From the NCBI RefSeq assembly GCF_900107995.1, contig NZ_FNUM01000009.1, positions 49,627-113,626 on the forward strand: a stretch of DNA of 64,000 nt, written 5' to 3'. The position numbers and the translations under genes were made by a program. This stretch comes from Alcanivorax sp. DSM 26293 (GTDB taxonomy: Bacteria > Pseudomonadota > Gammaproteobacteria > Pseudomonadales > Alcanivoracaceae). Shown piece after piece: positions 58,692-64,000 of the stretch. Below the pieces are notes generated by a model. It searched no databases. It was not told where the DNA came from and worked only from the letters and a program-made list of their open reading frames with translations. Within the stretch, counting starts at the first letter, position 1. Every line of letters starts with the position of its first letter.

Positions 58692-59831
58692 ATGCTTGAT
58701 CAAAACGAAATCGAACTGTTCCGCGACAACGTCAAAAAATTCCTGGAAAACGAAGTGGCCCCCCACTACGAACAGTGGGAAAAAGCCGAAATGTTCCCCC
58801 GTGAACTGTGGAACAAGCTGGGCGAAAATGGCCTGCTGTGCGTGGACGTGCCGGAAGAATACGGCGGTTTCGGCGCCAATTTCCGCCTGTCTGCGGTGAT
58901 CGTGGAAGAAGCCTCCCGTGCCGGCTACGGCGCCCTGGCCTCCAACATCTCCGTGCATTCCGATATCGTTGCTCCCTACATCCTGCACCTGGGCACCGAA
59001 GAGCAGAAGCAGGCCTGGTTGCCGAAAATGGTCACCGGCGAAGCCGTAGGTGCCATCGGCATGACCGAACCCGGTGCCGGCTCAGACCTGCAGGGCATGA
59101 AGACCCGCGCCGACAAGGACGGTGACGGCTACAGCATCAACGGCCAGAAAACCTTCATCACCAACGGCCAGCACTGCGATGTGATCGTGCTCGCCACCAA
59201 GACCGACCCCAACGCCGGCTCCAAGGGCATGACCCTGTTCACCGTGGACTGCTCCCTGCCGGGCTTCGCCCGCGGCCGTAACCTGGAAAAAATGGGCCAT
59301 CACGCTGCGGACACCTCCGAGCTGTTCTTCGAAGACGTGAAAGTGGGCGCCGACCAGATTCTCGGCGGTGAAGGCAAAGGCTTCGCCAACCTGATGAACG
59401 AACTGCCCCGCGAACGCCTGATCCTGGCCCTGGGCGCCATCGCTGCCTGCGAAGGCATGATCGAGCGCACCATCGAATACACCAAAGAGCGTCAGGCTTT
59501 CGGCAAGCCGATCTCCAGCCTGCAAAACACTCGCTTCGTGCTGGCAGACCTGCACGCCCAGGTGGTGGTTAACCGCGCCTACGGCGAGCAGTGCATCGAC
59601 CAGTATGACCGTGGCGAACTCACCGCCACCAACGCTTCCATTGCCAAGCTCACCACCACCGAGCTGCAAGGCGTGGTCGCTGACAAATGTCTGCAGCTGT
59701 TCGGTGGCTACGGCTACATGCAGGAATACCCCATCTCCCGCGATTACGTGGATGCCCGCATCCAGCGTATCTATGGCGGCACCAGCGAAATCATGAAAGA
59801 AATCATCTCCCGGGAAATTATCGGGCGATAA
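58692..59831 (+). CDS. Acyl-CoA dehydrogenase
   Basis: 379 residues from ATG 58692; upstream in-frame codons have no family similarity. Family signatures: GAIGMTEPGAGSDLQGMKT (FAD/substrate) and QLFGGYGYMQEYPISRDYVD near the C-terminus, with the catalytic base Glu366 in IYGGTSEIMKEI. FAD-dependent alpha,beta-dehydrogenation of acyl-CoA, first step of beta-oxidation; the Glu position fits short/medium- or long-chain enzymes rather than isovaleryl-type. Codon use is strongly C-biased, suggesting high expression. Confidence 0.95.
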   Translation: MLDQNEIELFRDNVKKFLENEVAPHYEQWEKAEMFPRELWNKLGENGLLCVDVPEEYGGFGANFRLSAVIVEEASRAGYGALASNISVHSDIVAPYILHLGTEEQKQAWLPKMVTGEAVGAIGMTEPGAGSDLQGMKTRADKDGDGYSINGQKTFITNGQHCDVIVLATKTDPNAGSKGMTLFTVDCSLPGFARGRNLEKMGHHAADTSELFFEDVKVGADQILGGEGKGFANLMNELPRERLILALGAIAACEGMIERTIEYTKERQAFGKPISSLQNTRFVLADLHAQVVVNRAYGEQCIDQYDRGELTATNASIAKLTTTELQGVVADKCLQLFGGYGYMQEYPISRDYVDARIQRIYGGTSEIMKEIISREIIGR

Positions 59832-59851
59832 ATCCTCAGGATTTCAGCACC

Positions 59852-59881
59852 AAAAAAACGCGGCTACGGCCGCGCTTTTTA
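59852..59881 (+). terminator. Rho-independent terminator of the acyl-CoA dehydrogenase gene
   Basis: CGCGGC-TAC-GGCCGCG hairpin between A7 and T5. Confidence 0.88.
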
Positions 59882-59900
59882 TGCCCCTGATCTTCGCCCC

Positions 59901-59927
59901 GTAGGAGCTATGCTCGCATGGCGAACC
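59901..59927. repeat. REP half-site
   Basis: GTAGGAGCTATGCTCGCATG then GCGAAC, identical in style to the left arms of other REP copies; no right arm follows, as if truncated where the AT-rich region begins. Confidence 0.7.
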
Positions 59928-60232
59928 TCAATCCACAGGGCTCCCTCCTTCAAAAAACCGTGCTCAACAGATGGACCTTCCTGGCTTGTAGGATATGGCT
60001 TACAGAAAATGCTAACTGGTTGATATAAAGTGGGTTTGCAGAGGGGAAGTGCTTTGCCAAAAAGCACGCTCGTACTGGCATTATGTCGAACGTTCGCGAT
60101 TTGTCAGTTGGGATATATTCTCAATTTGGTGGTAAGTCACTAACCAATATCAAATTATTTGTGAACAATGTGATAACCCAAAAATAATTATGTCGAATTG
60201 AGTTAAGTCGATTCGTTCGTCTTAATACGCTG
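59928..60232. other. AT-rich non-coding lead-in to the cassette array
   Basis: No supported gene. AT-rich with several short inverted words (e.g. CGAACGTTCG near 60085). It could be the remains of an attI region or of an older cassette; no integrase sequence was seen on either strand. Confidence 0.45.
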
Positions 60233-60245
60233 TTATGTGTGAGTC

Positions 60246-60500
60246 ATGATTGAGACTGTTGCTGTGGTAGCTGCTGGTGTTTTTCTGATTTGTGTCGTGA
60301 GGAAATCTCGGTCAGAACATGGGCGGATTAAAACGCTCTCCCCAAAGGAGCGTGATAAGTTCAAAGCCACAGTTAATTATCACTACCGTAAATTGTGGCT
60401 GGAAGGTGGGTCATTTACACATGTTCCATTATGGTTGGTGGTAATAGTGGTTGTGGCTTTTTCATTGGCCGTTCTGGGTGGGGTGTATGCAGTCACATAA
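60246..60500 (+). CDS. Cassette gene 1: small membrane protein
   Basis: 84 residues, unrecognised. An N-terminal hydrophobic helix (IETVAVVAAGVFLICVV), a basic middle (SPKERDKFKATVNYHYRK) and a C-terminal helix (LWLVVIVVVAFSLAVLGGVY): two membrane spans with a charged loop. The stop codon is within the first attC (ACATAAC). Confidence 0.65.
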   Translation: MIETVAVVAAGVFLICVVRKSRSEHGRIKTLSPKERDKFKATVNYHYRKLWLEGGSFTHVPLWLVVIVVVAFSLAVLGGVYAVT

Positions 60501-60572
60501 CAAGCGGCGGCAGTCAGATCAAATTTCCGCTCCTGCGTCGCTCCAATTTGCCTGTTGCGCCGGGCGTTAGAA
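60495..60572 (+). repeat. attC site 1
   Basis: TAACAAGCGGCGGCA on the left and GCGCCGGGCGTTAGA on the right form the imperfect terminal inverted repeat of an attC, about 78 bp. Confidence 0.8.
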
Positions 60573-60585
60573 GCTAGGGGAAACC

Positions 60586-61200
60586 ATGAGAAAAAGGGGA
60601 AGGATTGCTCAGGCAATCAGCATTATCTTGGCTATCGGGTTTATGGTTTTTGTTGGCTATCTTGTTTGGGTTGTAGCAGCAAGATTGCTGGTTTTTCTTG
60701 AAAGCGCAAACCCATCTGTGGCAGCTGCAGTTGTCGGTGCAATGGCTACGGTTTTGGTAGGTATGAGTGGTGTTTTGTATACGCAGTCTCAAATAAAAAA
60801 TAGAGAAATAGAAGAGGCGCACCGATCAAGAAAGGTGGAAATATATAAAGGTTTTCTGGATATGGTTGCAAGGCTCATGGCCAAAGATAATCCCCATGTT
60901 TCTCTAAAAGCACCGAAAGAGCAGGAGCTCATTAACTTCCTCGTTGGATTCAAAACGGATGTGATTCTATGGGGATCGCCAAAAGTCATTAATGCCCACC
61001 TAAACTTTGAAAAAGTTTCCAACTCGGGCGGAAATGTGCTCTTCGCGGTTGATGAGCTATACCAAGCGATCAGAGAGGATATTGGGCTGAGTAATAAAGG
61101 GCTGGAAAAGCACCAGTTAATGAAAATGTATTTAAAAGACCCCGGTGAACTGGATGCCCAGAGTGCTTCTAACAAGGCATTGCAGCGGACAAGCCGCTGA
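60586..61200 (+). CDS. Cassette gene 2: membrane protein with attC-encoded tail
   Basis: 204 residues, unrecognised. Two N-terminal helices (IAQAISIILAIGFMVFVGYL and AAAVVGAMATVLVGMSGVLY), then a cytosolic helical part (QIKNREIEEAHRSRKVEIYK). The C-terminus NKALQRTSR is translated from the attC itself, a known feature of cassette proteins. ATG 60586 follows GGGGAAACC. Confidence 0.75.
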   Translation: MRKRGRIAQAISIILAIGFMVFVGYLVWVVAARLLVFLESANPSVAAAVVGAMATVLVGMSGVLYTQSQIKNREIEEAHRSRKVEIYKGFLDMVARLMAKDNPHVSLKAPKEQELINFLVGFKTDVILWGSPKVINAHLNFEKVSNSGGNVLFAVDELYQAIREDIGLSNKGLEKHQLMKMYLKDPGELDAQSASNKALQRTSR

Positions 61201-61214
61201 ATGCGGCGTTAAAC
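61167..61214 (+). repeat. attC site 2
   Basis: TAACAAGGCATTGCAGCGG pairs with the inverse of CCGCTGAATGCGGCGTTA; closing core GTTAAAC fits GTTRRRY exactly. Short (about 48 bp) for an attC. Confidence 0.85.
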
Positions 61215-61227
61215 GTAAGGGAGAGAA

Positions 61228-61875
61228 ATGGATCTAGCTACGGTCACGGCTTCCGGTCTACTAGCAGTACTGATTAATGTGATCGGAGCATTTTGGCTCA
61301 AGGAGAGGCTTCGCCAGTCCATTAAACATGAATATGATCAAGATCTGGCCAAACTGAAAAGCGAGCTAGATTTCGAACTCGATAAGAAAAAACGACTGTA
61401 TGAAGGAAAACTGGCCCAGTATAAAAAATACTTCGCCCTAATGGATTCGTATTCATTGGACCAGCGCCGTGCGTTGGCAGAAGGATTCCAGGAGGGAATC
61501 TTCAAAATCATAGAAAATCCTTCAACAGAGAACACAATCGAATACATTAAAAAGACTCTCAGCCTCCAAAATGACATCTCCGATAAATTCTTGATGTTCA
61601 AAAACGAGATGAATGGCCTACGTTTAGAGGCCGGAGAGCCTTTGCTTGAGCTAATTGAACGCTACGTATCATCTCTAGAAAAGGTACAGGAGAGAACGGT
61701 TTCGTTCTTGGGCTGGATGAATGAAAACGCGACAACTTTTCTAGCTCAGCCAGAAGCTGCGCAACAAAAAGTTCAAGAGTTCATGCAAGGGGAAGCTTCT
61801 GGCGAAGCAAAAGAATTAATGGAGCTTCAAGAGAAAATTTTCAGAGAGATGAGGCGTGAACTCGGGATCGTTTAA
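61228..61875 (+). CDS. Cassette gene 3: single-span coiled-coil protein
   Basis: 215 residues, unrecognised. One N-terminal helix (VTASGLLAVLINVIGAFWL) then a long charged coiled coil (KHEYDQDLAKLKSELDFELD and on) to the end. The pattern of an anchor plus cytosolic coiled coil matches cassette gene 2 in outline. GGGAGAG precedes the ATG at 61228. The stop is inside attC 3. Confidence 0.75.
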   Translation: MDLATVTASGLLAVLINVIGAFWLKERLRQSIKHEYDQDLAKLKSELDFELDKKKRLYEGKLAQYKKYFALMDSYSLDQRRALAEGFQEGIFKIIENPSTENTIEYIKKTLSLQNDISDKFLMFKNEMNGLRLEAGEPLLELIERYVSSLEKVQERTVSFLGWMNENATTFLAQPEAAQQKVQEFMQGEASGEAKELMELQEKIFREMRRELGIV

Positions 61876-61944
61876 CAAGTGCGTCAACGGGACCGCTTTG
61901 TTCCGCTGCGCTCCACAAATCGGCCCGTTACGCCGGCGTTAGTA
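61870..61944 (+). repeat. attC site 3
   Basis: Opens with GTTTAAC (RYYYAAC, exact) and CAAGTGCG; closes with CGCCGGCGTTAGTA. About 75 bp. Confidence 0.82.
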
Positions 61945-61948
61945 GCCT

Positions 61949-62497
61949 ATGAAAATCGAAGAATACCGTAGCCTGGTTAAAGAAAAATTATTAGACAGAC
62001 TTGAGCTTATTGGGTTTAAGGCTCATGGCGATCATCTGTTCATAAATCAAAATGAGGCTTGCCTAGCCCTTCTTAGAGTTAAGGATAAATGGTCAAATTT
62101 GACGCAGCAGGCGAAGTATCTTGCAGTTGTAAGGCACAATTTCCTGCCTGATTTGGACGGGCGTGATGTGCAGGGGTTTGTTGAGGACCCTGCCTTGTAT
62201 CCATTTAAGATAAATCCCTTAAAGTTATCGAAATTAAAGGTTGGCATTTTCAGAAAGTCAATAAATTACCATTATCATAGTTGCAATCTTGGGCAATATG
62301 ACACCGTTGATATTGATTATGGTGAAGTGAATCCATCGGCTACGTTAGAAGAAATATACGATCAAATTTCTAGTCACGGCATTGATTGGCTAAATTCACT
62401 CACCCCTGATGAGGCGGCTCGCCAAGTTACCGAAAACGGAAACCAGGACTATATTGAGAAAATTTGGATTGAGTCCTATGCAAAGCATGGTTACTAA
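61949..62497 (+). CDS. Cassette gene 4: soluble protein of unknown function
   Basis: 182 residues, unrecognised; no signal or membrane helix. Early words LDRLELIGFKAHGDHLFINQ and later IDYGEVNPSATLEEIYDQI are reminiscent of small DUF4304-like immunity or toxin-associated proteins, a weak impression only. ATG 61949 lies 5 bases after attC 3, with no clear ribosome site, as often in cassettes. Confidence 0.7.
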   Translation: MKIEEYRSLVKEKLLDRLELIGFKAHGDHLFINQNEACLALLRVKDKWSNLTQQAKYLAVVRHNFLPDLDGRDVQGFVEDPALYPFKINPLKLSKLKVGIFRKSINYHYHSCNLGQYDTVDIDYGEVNPSATLEEIYDQISSHGIDWLNSLTPDEAARQVTENGNQDYIEKIWIESYAKHGY

Positions 62498-62566
62498 CAA
62501 GGTTGTAAAGTACGCGCCTGCGGCGCCGGACGCAGAAAATCTGCACCGGTTATAACGGCGTTAAAG
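62492..62566 (+). repeat. attC site 4
   Basis: Opens TACTAACAAGG, closes TAACGGCGTTAAAG; internal words GCGCCTGCGGCGCC. About 75 bp. Confidence 0.8.
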
Positions 62567-62574
62567 GGGGGAGG

Positions 62575-63069
62575 ATGCTCAGTTCCTATGTGGCGATTGG
62601 GGTTAGGCTTGTAGCTATTTTATTTTTCTTTAAAGCCGTTAGAGAGTTTGTTGGGGTATTTCAGTTTTTCTATCAGGGTAGTCCCTATGGCAATGATACC
62701 TCGGTATGGCCTGTTTTGGTCGTGGCTTTAACAAGCTGGGCTTTTGTGTTCATCCTTTGGTTCTCCGCTCAGGGTATTGGTCGTTTGATGGCGTCGGGCG
62801 GTATAGATGCTAAGCCTGAAAAGATGCCTCCTGTCTCCTTGTTGTCTGTGTTTGTTGCTGCGATTGGGTTGTTTGTTTTCTGGTACGGTATGGTTGATGC
62901 TCTGTACTACATTTCGGTAATTATTATGGGGCAGGAGTTGGGTGTTGCTCGGATGTCTATTGAGATAAAAGCCAACATGCTCGCTACGGCCTTTGAGGTC
63001 ATAAGTGGGGCTTTTCTTGTGCTGAAAGCGAGGACGGTTGCCGGGAAAATTAATGATGTGGCGCGTTAG
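62575..63069 (+). CDS. Integral membrane protein after attC 4
   Basis: 164 residues, unrecognised, four hydrophobic spans (VRLVAILFFFKAVREFVGVF, WPVLVVALTSWAFVFILWF, LLSVFVAAIGLFVFWYGMV, ATAFEVISGAFLVLKA). GGGGGAGG directly before the ATG at 62575. Position right after attC 4 suggests a fifth cassette, but no clear attC follows. Confidence 0.72.
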   Translation: MLSSYVAIGVRLVAILFFFKAVREFVGVFQFFYQGSPYGNDTSVWPVLVVALTSWAFVFILWFSAQGIGRLMASGGIDAKPEKMPPVSLLSVFVAAIGLFVFWYGMVDALYYISVIIMGQELGVARMSIEIKANMLATAFEVISGAFLVLKARTVAGKINDVAR

Positions 63070-63137
63070 TGATCCTTTAGCAATGCCATGTATGCAACAA
63101 GCGAATGATGGCAGGCGCTACGCAATAAGGACGAAAA

Positions 63138-63434
63138 ATGAACAAAGACGAATGGATTTGGGTTGCTATAAGAATATTTGGTATCTATCTTCTGGTGCTG
63201 GCCATCATTTCGATTCCTGAAGCGATTGGTGCTATCTATGCCCACCTTAATGTTGCCGATGCAGCCAGCCAATCAGCTGAAATTGCCTCCTTCGCTGACT
63301 CATTACGTAAAGCGGCACTGTCCAAGGGGATAACGGCAATATCCCAGCTTATACTTTTCTCCATGGCATCTTATTACCTTATCTGTCGTGGCAAACTTAT
63401 CCATCGGTTGGCATCACGAGAAACTGGCCAGTAA
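63138..63434 (+). CDS. Small two-span membrane protein
   Basis: 98 residues, unrecognised. Starts NKDEWIWVAIRIFGIYLLVL with a first helix, then a periplasmic-looking loop (DAASQSAEIASFADSLRK) and a second helix (ISQLILFSMASYYLIC). Same size class and topology as cassette gene 1. A degenerate attC may precede it but is not convincing. Confidence 0.68.
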   Translation: MNKDEWIWVAIRIFGIYLLVLAIISIPEAIGAIYAHLNVADAASQSAEIASFADSLRKAALSKGITAISQLILFSMASYYLICRGKLIHRLASRETGQ

Positions 63435-63499
63435 GAAATGTGAGTCGCCACCGCCAGTGGTCAGACCAATATGCCGGCGAGTAAAGAGAATTCTCTGAC

Positions 63500-63916
63500 A
63501 TGACAAGAACAGTCCTATTCCTCCTCTATTTATCGGTGCTATCCGGTTGTACCAATGTGACAGGTGATACTCCAAGAGCGATTTCCCCACAGACCGGAGA
63601 ATCTTTAAGCACAGAGCGCCTGTTTTTTGTTGCGAACACATTTTTCTCCGAAGCGGGCTATGCGTGCAGTACTGATGTCGACGCTGGCCAATTTCGTTGT
63701 TCCAGAGCGCTTCGGGATCTTTACATTCATCAGACAACCGCCGAGGTGAACATTTATCCCGGCGATGAGGAAGACAAGATCCACAGAATGATCGCGACCC
63801 GATGGGATGAGGGCCTGATTCCTGGTGAGCTGATTTCCAATGCCTACGCCAACGATGATGTTGAGGCGTTCTGTACGTATCTCGCCGGCGAGAAGATTGC
63901 TCTATGGAAGGTCTGA
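63500..63916 (+). CDS. Small lipoprotein
   Basis: 138 residues. Signal MTRTVLFLLYLSVLSGC with lipobox VLSGC (Cys17). The mature part contains FSEAGYACSTDVDAGQFRC with two cysteines and ends KIALWKV. No family recognised. Likely periplasmic, outer-membrane anchored. Nothing further that I can support up to position 64000. Confidence 0.72.
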   Translation: MTRTVLFLLYLSVLSGCTNVTGDTPRAISPQTGESLSTERLFFVANTFFSEAGYACSTDVDAGQFRCSRALRDLYIHQTTAEVNIYPGDEEDKIHRMIATRWDEGLIPGELISNAYANDDVEAFCTYLAGEKIALWKV

Positions 63917-64000
63917 ATAACTCGCTTTTTTCGCTTTTACGATCCTCAACAGGCATCTGCCATCGAATTCAGGCCACAATTCACTCTTGAGTGTCCATTC

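Larger units (their letters stand above)
60233..62566 (+). mobile_element. Integron gene-cassette array without integrase (CALIN-like)
   Basis: Four genes, all on the plus strand, each closely followed by an attC-like site that opens with a TAACAA word and closes with GGCGTTA or similar. Gene-to-gene gaps are short and made almost only of these sites. Base composition is AT-richer than the flanks. No intI gene on either side within the window. Confidence 0.8.

Noticed and set aside
59832..60245. attI site or remnant integrase gene
   Set aside because: GTTATGT at 60233 is suggestive of a recombination point, but no integrase motif or full attI was visible.
63070..63137. attC site between the two membrane genes
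   Set aside because: CAACAAGCG looks like a left end, but no GGCGTTA-type right end pairs with it; at best decayed.
63435..63499. attC-like words (GCCGGCGAGTAAA)
   Set aside because: The GTT core is missing and the left partner does not pair.

Overview
The window looks like a chromosomal segment of a GC-rich marine gammaproteobacterium. Gene content (hotdog thioesterases, an acyl-CoA dehydrogenase, an EphD-type hydrolase/SDR fusion, TRAP transport, pilT/pilU, an enlarged Pst system) is compatible with Alcanivorax or a close relative; that assignment is inference from gene content, not from a marker gene. No rRNA or tRNA gene was seen.

Layout. 1-4061: a cut-off secreted protein, a phospholipase-D/cardiolipin-synthase-like enzyme, a YbgC-type thioesterase and a quinone oxidoreductase. 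4265-11136 (minus): a large Ntn-hydrolase acylase lipoprotein, a MerR regulator, the EphD-like fusion and a degenerate M24-type protein that overlaps it. 11388-15918: an MscS channel, a PF10118-type hydrolase and an unrecognised protein. 16061-21280: a GGDEF/EAL sensor and uvrD. 21368-25034: TRAP transporter parts and a YciA-type thioesterase. 25174-30831: a Pho-box-led pstSCAB-phoU operon, followed at 31149-33888 by arsR-arsC-acr3-arsH, so phosphate uptake and arsenic detoxification sit side by side. 34018-36767: GST, YaeQ, a UPF0016 manganese exporter behind a yybP-ykoY riboswitch, and slyX. 36924-42085: TM2 protein, pilU/pilT, yggS-proC-yggT. 42223-44784: a degenerate-GGDEF sensor, a PaaI-type thioesterase and a small HTH protein.

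44888-53947 looks like an inserted island. A 65-bp perfect direct repeat, copied from the 3' end of the HMG-CoA lyase gene, bounds about 9 kb. This stretch holds two paralogous large lipoproteins with different C-termini, a third lipoprotein, and a divergent histidine kinase/NarL-type regulator pair. A 17-base C tract sits at the left junction. 53885-59831 returns to ordinary metabolism: HMG-CoA lyase, VOC protein, two alpha/beta hydrolases, OsmC protein, acyl-CoA dehydrogenase.

60233-62566 is an AT-richer run of integron gene cassettes, with four attC-like sites and no integrase in the window. Three more small accessory genes follow, up to the right edge.

Small repeats thread the whole window. 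One family is REP-like palindromes (GTAGGAGC or GTTGGAGC arms). Another is 7-bp-periodic arrays, each element with its own heptad 'theme', usually arranged as inverted pairs. In three convergent intergenic regions such an inverted heptad pair encloses the same GGCCGCGCCC terminator hairpin and fills the space from stop codon to stop codon. These composite elements and the lipoprotein island are the most unusual parts of the window.
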